Of a DNA stretch of 64,000 bases, positions 36,187 through 46,653 are shown piece after piece; within the stretch, counting starts at the first letter, position 1, and each line of letters starts with the position of its first letter. The notes beneath the pieces were generated by a model, which was not told the DNA's origin, ran no database searches, and worked only from the letters and a program-made list of their open reading frames with translations. The position numbers and the translations under genes were made by a program. This stretch comes from Leptasterias polaris (taxonomy: Eukaryota; Echinodermata; Asteroidea; Forcipulatida; Asteriidae): assembly GCA_037783415.1 (NCBI GenBank), contig JAZGTN010000024.1, positions 682,001 to 746,000 on the forward strand, written 5' to 3'.

Positions 36187-36482
36187 AATTCTGAGCAATA
36201 CAATTTCTTCAGTGATTGCATCAAAGAGCTGATGATGACCACCAAGATGCCGCTGCCATCTCTGAAACAGTGGGATGAAGACCGGATAACCTTAGGGGTC
36301 ACCTATGACCATTCCCGGGCAAAACCGGTCGAGAGGAAAAACAAAATCAAGAATAGTAGGCAGGCGGCTTTCAAGACTGCTTTGGAAGATAGGACAAAGC
36401 CATCGAAACAGCATCAGTACACCGAGGCGAAAACATCAGATTCATTATTGGACCAAGAACAATGCGGAGCACAAGCTGAAAG
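36187..36482 (+). CDS. NLR exon 1 seen: N-terminal segment
   Basis: Acceptor TTTTTATTTTCAG, donor GTACCA, phase 0 to 2. ATGs at 36232 and 36235 are the first candidates for initiation; the upstream part of the exon is also open (NSEQYNFFSDCIKEL), so an earlier start in an unseen exon is possible. It contains LPSLKQWDEDRITLGVTYDH and a Lys/Arg-rich tail. I do not recognise a domain. Confidence 0.65.
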
Positions 36483-39400
36483 GTACCATAAGTCTAAACT
36501 ATAGTTTTCAACCATCAGCTCACGATTATTTTGCCGTCAGAGGCAGCTGAGGCAAATAAATGCCTAGCATTGTGTGCATGACCAAAGACTCCGTTCACGA
36601 TACCCATTTATGGATTCCTAATTCGTCAATGGAAGTGACTGTTAAAATACTTTTATTAAAATGTTTAGTGCTTGCTGCAGACGTGTGCAGCAGCACTACA
36701 CGCAAGAATACGTGGTATTTGCTAAAATCAGTTGTTTTGTGACATTCTTATCTGGGCGCCGATTACTACTTAGTGACAATGGGACATTTTGCGTGGATAG
36801 CCTTGCTTAAGATTAACCCAAAGCCGTCACGACTGAATTCATTCAAATGCATAGCAAAGTAATTTAACGTTCATGTTGACAAGTTATCCGACAATCACAA
36901 ACACAGGCTGAAGGTAAATCATTGTTCTGTGATAACTATATAGTAGAGAATTAATGCGTCCGAAAAATATGTATCTACAAAGACACACACAGTATTATAA
37001 CCAGCTTGATTATACGCTACAGAAGAACACAAAGTAACACACGGTTGTTGATAGTTGAAACGTTTATTTACTCGATGCTGGTGGAGGCTCTCACTGCCTA
37101 CTCTCTGACTTTCACCCGGTATTTATTGTAAAACCCAAGACTACTTGTTGCAGCAAGTATAACCGTATTAGGACTTGTTTTACACCTCATTGAGAATACA
37201 TTTGAATAATTATACAATAAAAGAATATGTTTGGATGGTTTAAAGAAAGGGGTTGTACTAAACAAATGAGTTGGAAGAGGTTGCCCCATATTTGGGTACG
37301 TTTGACCAGTGCCTGGCACTCTCTGTCATCACAGTGGAATGTGAAGACCCATACACACTTGGCACTATTGTCCTGACTTAGAACAATGAGACTACTATAA
37401 CTGAAAGCATAGAGGTCTATTGACACTGCTACAATCTCAGAGGACACTCTCAGATAAAGCATAGAGGTCTATTGACACTGCTACAATCTCAGAGAACACT
37501 CTCAGATATTGATATTATTTCGTATTTTAAGTGCATGCTTTTCGTTGGGTGATAGTATGTTTCTTTATAAAAATAGTTAATCTTGCAATGTTGTTTTGCT
37601 CTTAGTCTTTTTTACGATCTAAATTATTTCCGCATTGGTTACACAAGGTGGCATAATTGAGATATTGACATTAACAACATTAATTGCTACTCTTGACCTC
37701 TACAGAGACGAAGCCCCATCCCCATCCCAGAGACGTAAGGAAAATCATCACATGATACAGATATTTATCAAGACGCCCATTATCAGCCCTAAAAATCTCT
37801 GTCTACGACTCCATCGTAACACAACCATCTTCAGCCTGAAAAAAAAAATTTACAAACAGTTGTTCATTCGCCCTGCATTACAGAATCTGAGCACAGGAAA
37901 ATATCAGTTCAAGGTAGGCATTCTTTTCTTCTTCTTCATCTGTATAGTTGTGCATATCAGATATATGCACCCAACTATTTCCATTTTTGTCCGTGTCTTG
38001 CACATTTTTCCATTTCCAGGTTTCATTTCAGGTCTTCCACCCTGCTTTATCTCCTTTTCCTGTTTCCACATAACAGTTCTTTTCCCTTCTGACTGCGTTG
38101 TCATGAAAGACATATTCTTTCTAGAACAATTATGACCAATCGAATTCCATCCTATAAGTATATTGACTCTGTTACTTGTGTTAGTGCGATGTTTTTGGAG
38201 TGTTTCATGTTTTAAATTATAATTGGCAAAAAACAACCCTGTAATGATCTTTTCAAAGACTGGTATTGGAATGAGTCTTGCTTGTCTTAGTTATTTTGTT
38301 TATTTATATCCAGCTTAATGGCGTCTGACTTTTTTATATTTAACCATACGTCGCTAATAGTCACTCTTGTAATTTGTTGATCTTTACTACTGTTTACCTT
38401 TATTTCGATGTAAATCGAGATGTTAAATTGCCAAGGTTTCAGTAAGTATTAAGAAGGTTTCTCCTTTTTTACCCAGTCGTGTGATGCTTTGACCCTTCTT
38501 GACCTTAACATTCAACCAGAGACGAATTTCACTCTATCACTAGCAACAGGATTGCTTGGCGGGGCTCCAAAACGTGAGTCAAGTTTTGATAAATTCATTT
38601 TGTTAGCCTATAGTTTTTCATTTCACACACGACATACTCGCAGATCAACCAAGGGGGGAACTTTTTGTGAAACCAAGTAGCACTGAGTTTGTTTTGTGCG
38701 TAATTTTTTTAAAGAGTGTTTTCCACAATTGAGTCTTATACTGGAATGGTTTGGATGCAGAGCTTAATAGACAGTCAGTATGCCATCCTTTTGTAACAAA
38801 CTAAACAAAACAACCATTATATACTTATTCACACAGCACCTCATTTAATTTTCATATCTTCACATTTACATTTCTTCAAATTTAACAGTGCGAGGTGCTT
38901 TAATATTGCAAAATTAAAATTCTACTGCAAATGACAGTTATGAAATGAAAATTAAACAAAAGTAGGTGTGATACATGATTTTCGATTGGCAATACTCTTG
39001 TTCTCAACAAACACATTTAGTGAATCAAACTGTGACGATGTCAGCAAATGGTTCAGTCGTCAAAAGCAAGCAAAATGACGTAATACATTCTGATCAGAAA
39101 CATTATGCACGTTCCCAATGACCAATGGATGTTCGACATGGGAGACATTAATAAAGTTCTTCATAATGTAAAATGTTCACGATACTCCATAAACAAAATT
39201 AATAAAATAATTTCGCACTTTTAGCTGGAAGAACAGTGGATGAGATATTCCTACGGAATTTAGCAGGACAACTCGTTACAGACTGGCAGCAACTCGCAAC
39301 CAACCTTCGTTTCACATCAGCAGAGATTTGGAAATTTAAAAGCTACGATGAGAACCCGGAGGAACAGGCTTTTCAGATGTTAGATTCTTGGTGGAAGAAG

Positions 39401-42400
39401 CAACCTAATGACAGAGAAGCTGGGGAATGGTTGAGTAGTGCATTGGCTCAAACAAAACGTCAGGATTTAGCTTCAAAGATACCACAATGTAAGAAAAGTG
39501 TCTGGATGCATTCTTGAATATGAAAGGACCAAATAAACCATTCTAATTATGGGCACAAATTCAGTATATTTTCCTGGTTTGTTGTATGAAAAAAAAGTTT
39601 CTTGAAAATTAAAAGGTAAACAAAAAGCACTGAACTGCTACATACGGAACTTTTATTCAAAGAACAATTTTTAAAAAGCTTAATTTATGGAATTCCCAAT
39701 TTGGCTTGTTTTAATAAGTAGCAATCATCAACATTGTTTTTATCTCTGAGAAAAAATGGTAAATTTATCAAATTGATTTTATCAATAGTAATATTATATT
39801 TTAGTATTTGTTTCAAGTAGATAAACCGGATTAAACCATACAGGATTCCGATAAATCGTTAACTTAAAAAATGTGTCAAGAATTGTATCATTTCTTAAAT
39901 TTTAATTTTGTTTTCGATTATATTTAGGGATAAATATTGTGGACTGGGCACGTACGATGTTGCCAATAATAAGATATATTATATGAAATATTTTTTAGCT
40001 GAATTCCTTTTTTCTTTTCTTTTTTCAGGTTATGTAGGTCTACCCGAATCCTCAAGAGCAGATAACGTGGACGAAGTTCACAGTAGACAGTCATCAGTTC
40101 ATCAGCCAACATCCAATACATTATTTTTTGATGTGAGGACGTTACGAGTCCTGGCTAAGAATATTGGGGAAGGTTGGAAGCCACTCGCCACTTCTTTGGG
40201 CTTTGGTTCTGAACAGATTGAAGAGCTCAATCACATAGAAGAACTTGAAAAACAAGCATTTCGAATGTTTTTCACTTGGACCAGAAAGCAAACTAGCCTA
40301 AATGAAGCTAGAGAAAGGTTGACAAAGGCGCTTGTGAATTTAGGTCGTGCTGATATGATCAAAATAATATCAGGTAAGTAAACGTGAGCATACATTCGTT
40401 GTGTTTAGCCACTTATGTGCTATAGATGAAATTAGGCCTGTTCTTAAAAGCTGAAGACCATTGATTTTGATCACTCCTGTTTCATCTGTGAATTACTTTA
40501 AGAAAGAATACAGATTCAAAAACTGCACCACAAAATACAACTAATGTTACTTTACATGGTCCCATTACTTTATTTACAATGTTATTTGCTGTTCTATTGA
40601 TGCAGTTGTCAATACTTTACTGATGATAATGAAGTCATCTTTGTATTATTCATCTATTCTTTCAGGCCCACCAAAGCAAGCTACGTCAGTGAAACCAGAG
40701 AGAGTAAATCCTCCAAAGGGAGTCCCGGCAAACTTTCAAGAAAAACCCCATGGTAGGAATAATAAAAATAAACTTTATTTAACCAAAACAATCAATTTCA
40801 TTAAAGAAAGGCAGCGTAGCGTCATAGTTTGGAAACATTTTTTTTAATGAATCCAGAATCAAAATAATTGCAAAGTCACAAATGTTTCTGGTTTTTTGCG
40901 TCTTTTTTTGTTTTGTAAACTATTTCCTTTCTAGTGCACCAAGTCTTGTATAAACCTGCTTACAGTTTTCATTGTACTGGTAAAACAATGCCATTTCTTA
41001 AGAAAAGGGGCTCGACCCGGTGTTTTTGACATAGAGTTGGCTGCAGATTGTGCCGCATCACCTTGTAAACCCCTTCAAGGTGCTATTTCAATGGGCGATT
41101 TGAGACGCCTGCAGATAAAGCACTTTAATAATAAGTTTTATAAAAACTGTCTTGTTATAAAAAAAATTTGAATTCCAAACCAAAGTTAGACTTAATTAGT
41201 AATAAGTCATCGATTCTGTTTCCATCTCTGAGCAGGAAAGACGGACGAAGTTCACAGTAGACAGTCATCGGAACATCAGTCAACATCATCCGATACATCA
41301 GGTATTGATGAGAAAATGTTACGAGACCTAGCATGTAATATTGGGAAAGATTGGAAGCGACTCGCCACTTATTTGGATTTTAGTAATGCAAAGATTGAAA
41401 CCTTTGAACTCGACAATAGAAATGACCTCGAAGAATGCATTTTTCAAATGATCCTTAGTTGGGCAAGAAAGCAAACAGACAAAAAGAAATTTACTGACGG
41501 GTTGACGAAAGCGTTTGAAGAAATCGGCCGTAAAGATTTGATCAACAAAATAACAAGTAAGTACAGCACTCTTTTTGTTTTTCTTGTCTTTTTTAATACC
41601 TAAAAACTGTTCAAAAACCTCTTTTGGAAACAAGTATAGTCATTCACACCCTAGTTTTAAAAAAATATGCAACTGACCTGTGAAAATCTCATCAAATTAG
41701 AAGGACACACTTTCACTGGAAAAACAAGAAGAACGGAACCTGTCTATTTGACTCATGCAATAAAAAAATTAAAAATCAGGCATGAGATTTCTCATGTTTT
41801 TTTTCCTCGAGATTCTTTCCTCAAATCTTGCACCTTTTGAAACACGTAAAGCAATAACCAAAGGGAGAAAGAAATACACAAAGCCCACATTATTGCCAAA
41901 CCTGTAGTTTTGTTTTCGAGCGATGCACACAGTCTGTAAACCTCCTGGCAACTGGAGGTCTTTATGGGGTACTTTGATCAAGCTACCAAATTCACAAATA
42001 TTTAATTTCGTTATTTTCATTCAAAATCGTTGCGGTTATTTTGTTCCAAAACGTGCTTGCAAAAATTGGATTAAATTTAAGGTACAACAAGTAATTCAAT
42101 TAAACAAATATTTTGCTACAGATGTAAAGGGGCTGTCATTCAACATTGAGGCGTGTGGTGAAACTTTGGTGAGTCATTACAAAGAGACAATGAAAGTGAA
42201 CACACATCCGATGGAGAAGGATTTGGCTGTTGATATGGATGATCTCTTTGTCAGTTTAGAACTTTTGCAAGAAACCAACAATCCTGATCAGGCGATCAAA
42301 TTGCAGTCGGACGCCATTAAGGAAAAAGGTAGCAATACAATAGCAAAAGAAAGCAAGATTCTACACAGCACAGGCGAATACGAGGTCGGTAAAAACCAAA

Positions 42401-45400
42401 ACAAAATTCCCCTCAATTCATACGTAGACATGTTAATCTTGGATAAGAAAAGAATCTTAATCACCGCTGAGAGTGGGTATGGCAAATCAACGCTTCTAAA
42501 AAAGATAGCTTATGACTGGGCTGTTTTACAAAGTGGTACTCAATTCCAACCAAAACAAGACTCCCCTATGTCAAAGTATAAGCTTGTCTTCTTGTTGGAA
42601 ATTAACAAAATGGATGTCAATTTTAACATTATGGATGAAATATTTTTTCATTTATTGCCCCAAGGCGAATTTAAGAAAGAGGATCTTAAAAATTATATAA
42701 CACAGCACCCAGATGAAGTTCTCATTCTTCTTGATGGAGCAGATGAAATCTCCTTTCAGACACTACAAAATGCAACAGAATACTTCAGTGTTAACAATGT
42801 TCTCTCATTCAAGTCTCTTAATTGCTGTAAGGTTATTGTAACAAGTCGTCAGTCTACGGCACTTAAGTTACTAAAGTACAATACGAATTATACAAGAATC
42901 AACATAGTTGGATTCGATGGCAAAAAGAAAGAAGAGTATATCCGTAAATACTTCAGCAATCCCGATGCACAACACCATGCTCATATTCTTTCTGAAATAA
43001 ACAAGTCTGAAACACTTCGTAGTTTAAGCGAGATTCCTTTGTTCCTTTGGCTGATGTGTTCATCATTAAGTCAATCCGAACGACTACCCGACACGATTAC
43101 AGAACTGTTTGATCTCGCAATTGATATATTCTACCGGCAAAAGATTAGCAAAGATTGCACATCCCAACCCTCTGAGACAATCACAGAAGAGAGGTTTAAG
43201 GAGCTAATGTCCAAACTTGGGAAGGTTGCACTTGAACGTTTGATGTTAGAAAGCGTTGAAAATTATTTCCTTGCTATTTCAGATTTCGATTCAGAGGATT
43301 TCAAATTTGGATGTGAGGTCGGCTTACTGACTCAAATCAAATTCATGCACGGTATCAATAGAGTTGAACTAGTCAAATTCTACCACTTAACAATGATGCA
43401 GTATTGTTGTTCCGTTTACCTTTCTGATTTGGCAGAAACCAGTCCTGACAAATTTAACAAGTACTTGTCAAAATTGTTAGAAGGAGACGTAGAAAGAAAT
43501 GGATACTTAATCCGTTTCTGCAGCGGGAGAAACCAAAAAGCTGCAGAATATGTTATTGAACTGACCAAAAAGCAGCTAACAGTTTACGATAAAAACACCA
43601 CTGCTGAACGTGAGAGGTATGTCTGTTTACATAGGCTAATGATGTTGGCATTGTTTGAATCCAAACGAGCCCTCATGCTAGATGAATGGGTAAGATTCCC
43701 ATATGAGGTGAAAGGGGAAGACCTCTTGGCTGCACATTATTTCATTCAAAACCTACCACGACGACCCAAGCTTGTTTTTGAGGATATAACGATAACCTGT
43801 CAAAGCAAAACCGACTTGAAAATGATGGAAACAATTGTGGATAGAACAGTGTGTAATTTATCGTTACAAATAGTCAGAGTCGATATGAAAAACCAGTTAG
43901 ACATACTCAAAAAAAATTCCGAACATTTAAAATCATTAACGTTAGAAGGTTGTCAATTAACCTCTGCCTCTGTCCCTCGACTTTTCAAACTAATGAAATC
44001 AGTTACCAAGTTGGAGACACTTGACTTGAGTGGAAACAATTTGCATGGATTGAAATCAGACCTAATACCTTCCATTACGTCCTTGAAAGACATTATACTG
44101 AACGAATGTGAACTAGAGAGTGATGATATTGGGGCAGTTTTCTCCCTCGTTGCTGCTTCAGGCAGTATAAAGACAGTTCGGCTCAATAGGAATAATCTAC
44201 ATGGTATTCAGGGAGACGAGATAACTCCTGTTTCTTCCTTGGAGGAATTGTATCTATCGGACTGCAGTCTGCAGTGTGATGATATTGGGGCAGTTTTCTC
44301 CCTCGTTGCTGCTGCAGGCAGTATAAAGACAGTTCGGCTCAATAGGAATAATCTACATGGTATTCAGGGAGACGAGATAACTCCTGTTTCTTCCTTGGAG
44401 GAATTGTATCTATCGGACTGCAGTCTGCAGTGTGAAGATATTGGGGCAGTTTTCTCCCTCGTTGCTGCAGCAGGCAGTTTAAAGACAGTTTCGCTTCACA
44501 AAAATATTCTCAATGGTATTCAGGGAGACCAGATTACTCCTGTTTCTTCCTTGGGGACATTGATCTTATCGGAGTGCAGTCTGCAGTGTGATGATATTGT
44601 GCCAGTTTTCTCCCTCGTTGCTGCAGCAGGCAGTATAAAGACAGTTTTGCTTGATAAAAATAATCTCCATGGTATTCAAGGAGACCAGATAACTCCTGTT
44701 TCTTCCTTGGAGGATTTGTATTTTTCGGATTGCAGTCTGCAGTGTGAGGATATTGGGGCAGTTTTCTCCCTCGTTGCTGCAGCAGGCAGCATAAAGACAG
44801 TTTGGCTCGATGGGAATAATCTCCATGGTATTCAGGGAGACCAGATAACTCCTGTTTCTTCCTTGGAGGATTTGTCTCTATCGGAGTGCAGTCTGCAGTG
44901 TGATGATATTGTGCCAGTTTTCTCCCTCGTTGCAGCAGCAGGCAGTATAAAGATAGTTTCGCTTAACAAAAATAATCTCCATGGTATTCAGGGAGACCAG
45001 ATTACTCCTGTTTCTTCCTTGGAGGAATTGTATCTATCGGACTGCAGTCTGCAGTGTGATGATATTGGGGCAGTTTTCTCCCTCGTTGCTGCAGCAGGCA
45101 GTATAAAGACAGTTTCGCTTAACAAAAATAATCTCCATGGTATTCAGGGAGACCAGATTACTCCTGTTTCTTCCTTGGAGGAATTGTATCTATCGGACTG
45201 CAGTCTGCAGTGTGATGATATTGGGGCAGTTTTCTCCCTCGTTGCTGCAGCAGGCAGTATAAAGACAGTTTCGCTTCACAAAAATATTCTCAATGGTATT
45301 CAGGGAGACCAGATTACTCCTGTTTCTTCCTTGGGGACATTGATCTTATCGGAGTGCAGTCTGCAGTGTGATGATATTGTGCCAGTTTTCTCCCTCGTTG

Positions 45401-46653
45401 CAGCAGCAGGCAGTATAAAGACAGTTTCGCTTAACAAAAATAATCTCCATGGTATTCAGGGAGACCAGATAACTCCTGTTTCTTCCTTGGAGGAATTGTA
45501 TCTATCGGACTGCAGTCTGCAGTGTGATGATATTGGGGCAGTTTTCTCCCTCGTTGCTGCCGCAGGCAGTTTAAAGACAGTTTCGCTTCACAAAAATATT
45601 CTCAATGGTATTCAGGGAGACCAGATTACTCCTGTTTCTTCCTTGGGGACATTGATCTTATCGGAGTGCAGTCTGCAGTGTGATGATATTGTGCCAGTTT
45701 TCTCCCTCGTTGCTGCAGCAGGCAGTATAAATACAGTTTTGCTTGATAAAAATAATCTCCATGGTATTCAGGGAGACCAGATAACTCCTGTTTCTTCCTT
45801 GGAGGATTTGTATTTTCCGGATTGCAGTCTGCAGTGTGAGGATATTGGGGCAGTTTTCTCCCTCGTTGCTGCAGCAGGCAGTATAAAGACAGTTTGGCTC
45901 GATGGGAATAATCTCCATGGTATTCAGGGAGACCAGATAACTCCTGTTTCTTCCTTGGAGGATTTGTCTCTATCGGAGTGCAGTCTGCAGTGTGATGATA
46001 TTGTGCCAGTTTTCTCCCTCGTTGCAGCAGCAGGCAGTATAAAGATAGTTTCGCTTAACAAAAATAATCTCCATGGTATTCAGGGAGACCAGATTACTCC
46101 TGTTTCTTCCTTGGAGGAATTGTATCTATCGGACTGCAGTCTGCAGTGTGATGATATTGGGGCAGTTTTCTCCCTCGTTGCTGCAGCAGGCAGTATAAAG
46201 ACAGTTTCGCTTAACAAAAATAATCTCCATGGTATTCAGGGAGACCAGATAACTCCTGTTTCTTCCTTGAAGGTATTGTTTCTATCGGGGTGCAGTCTGC
46301 AGTGTGATGATGTTAGGGCAGTTTTCTCCCTCGTTGCTGCAGCAGGCAGTATAAAGACAGTTTCGCTTAACAAAAATAATCTCCATGGTATTCAGGGAGA
46401 CCAGATAACTCCTGTTTCTTCCTTGGAGACTTTGTCTCTATCGGAGTGCAGTCTGCAGTGTGATGATATTGTGCCAGTTTTCTCCCTCGTTGCTGCAGCA
46501 GGCAGTATAAAGAAGGTTTGGCTCGATCGGAATAATCTCCATGGTATTGAGGGAAACCCAATAACTCCCGTTTTAGCAATTTCATCGTCAAAAAGTGAAA
46601 ATCTAGTTGCCAGTTCTTCTTCAAATACAATTTGTTGTTGCAAACTGCTTTAA
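36187..46653 (+). CDS. NLR-type immune receptor: Ubl, three death domains, NACHT, LRR (8 exons)
   Basis: Eight plus-strand exons join in frame to about 2034 residues if translation starts at 36232. Order: unknown segment (1-99), ubiquitin-like domain (100-182), death domains near 190-273, 305-388 and 442-524, NACHT with Walker A GYGKST (643-648) and Walker B LILLDGADE (725-733), a divergent LRR pair, then 16 near-identical 52-residue LRR units (1179-2010) and a C-terminal CCCKLL. Known: NACHT-LRR proteins are cytosolic STAND ATPases that sense ligands or damage through LRRs and signal through N-terminal adaptor domains; echinoderms have many DD-NACHT-LRR members. The N-terminal Ubl is not, to my knowledge, a standard part. 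Main uncertainty: whether the first three exons belong to the same transcript. Confidence 0.82.
37404..37507. repeat. 52-bp tandem duplication in NLR intron
   Basis: AAAGCATAGAGGTCTATTGA begins at 37404 and again at 37456; the 52-bp copies differ at very few positions. Confidence 0.9.
37706..37913 (+). CDS. NLR exon 2: first two-thirds of a ubiquitin-like domain
   Basis: Acceptor TGACCTCTACAG, donor GTAGGC, phase 2 to 0. The motif MIQIFIKTP aligns with the ubiquitin start MQIFVKTL. LCLRLHRNTTIFSLKKKIYK parallels the second strand and first helix of ubiquitin. Confidence 0.75.
38477..38573 (+). CDS. NLR exon 3: end of the ubiquitin-like domain, Gly-Gly
   Basis: Acceptor TTTTTTACCCAG, donor GTGAGT, phase 0 to 1. 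LTLLDLNIQPETNFTLSLAT followed by GLLGGAPK parallels the ubiquitin C-terminus (TLSDYNIQKESTLHLVLR, then LRGG). The Gly-Gly is followed by three more residues before the splice, so the domain is embedded, not C-terminal. Confidence 0.75.
39225..39488 (+). CDS. NLR exon 4: death domain 1
   Basis: 264 nt, acceptor CACTTTTAG, donor GTAAGA, phase 1 to 1. It encodes DWQQLATNLRFTSAEIWKFK, FQMLDSWWKKQ and LAQTKRQDLASKI, a canonical death-domain helix pattern. Confidence 0.88.
40029..40373 (+). CDS. NLR exon 5: linker and death domain 2
   Basis: 345 nt, acceptor CTTTTTTCAG, donor GTAAGT, phase 1 to 1. The linker contains DEVHSRQSSVHQPTSN, and then a death domain follows: GWKPLATSLGFGSEQIEEL, FRMFFTWTRKQ, LVNLGRADMIKII. 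Confidence 0.9.
40666..40752 (+). CDS. NLR exon 6: short Pro-rich linker
   Basis: 87 nt, acceptor TTCTTTCAG, donor GTAGGA, phase 1 to 1. It encodes PPKQATSVKPERVNPPKGVP and a short tail. As a symmetric micro-exon it could be skipped without changing frame. Confidence 0.65.
41030..41140 (+). repeat. SINE tail fragment in intron
   Basis: GGCTGCAGATTGTGCCGCAT and CACCTTGTAAACCCCTTCAA match a segment at 54395-54420. The tail GCAGATAAAGCACTTTAATA resembles the SINE AAAGCGCTATATAA end. Confidence 0.5.
41236..41556 (+). CDS. NLR exon 7: linker and death domain 3
   Basis: 321 nt, acceptor TCTCTGAGCAG, donor GTAAGT, phase 1 to 1. The linker TDEVHSRQSSEHQSTSSD is nearly the same as in exon 5. The death domain reads DWKRLATYLDFSNAKIETF, FQMILSWARKQ and FEEIGRKDLINKI. 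The shared linker shows exons 5 and 7 arose by duplication. Confidence 0.9.
42122..46653 (+). CDS. NLR exon 8: NACHT ATPase and LRR region
   Basis: A single 4.5-kb exon. The acceptor TTTTGCTACAG at 42121 fits the phase; the open frame runs upstream to 41923 only by chance. NACHT: ILITAESGYGKSTLLKKIAY (Walker A), VLILLDGADEI (Walker B), then VIVTSRQ as sensor 1 and SEIPLFLWLMCSSL as the winged-helix-side motif. A helical region follows to about 43900, then LRRs. The protein ends with ASSSSNTICCCKLL. A large exon with NACHT and LRRs together is seen in echinoderm NLRs. Confidence 0.93.
44083..46578 (+). repeat. 16 tandem 156-bp LRR units inside the NLR exon
   Basis: Units start every 156 bp exactly (44083, 44239, ... 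46423). Each 52-residue unit holds two ribonuclease-inhibitor-like LRRs: LxxLxLSxCSLQCDDIGAVF and IKTVxLxxNxLHGIQGDQIT. The nucleotide sequence is nearly identical between units apart from a few codons. Units 3-7 recur as units 10-14, a 1092-bp second-order duplication. A divergent founder-like unit (LETLDLSGNNLHGLKSD) precedes the array. Confidence 0.97.

Noticed and set aside
41923..42121. Upstream extension of the long NACHT-LRR open frame
   Set aside because: The acceptor TTTTGCTACAG at 42121 fits the phase of the preceding exon; the upstream 66 codons are open by chance in intron and show no conserved content.
44566..45918. Minus-strand repeated frames of 86 residues inside the LRR array
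   Set aside because: They are antisense shadows of the 156-bp repeats; their spacing of 1092 bp just reflects the array structure.
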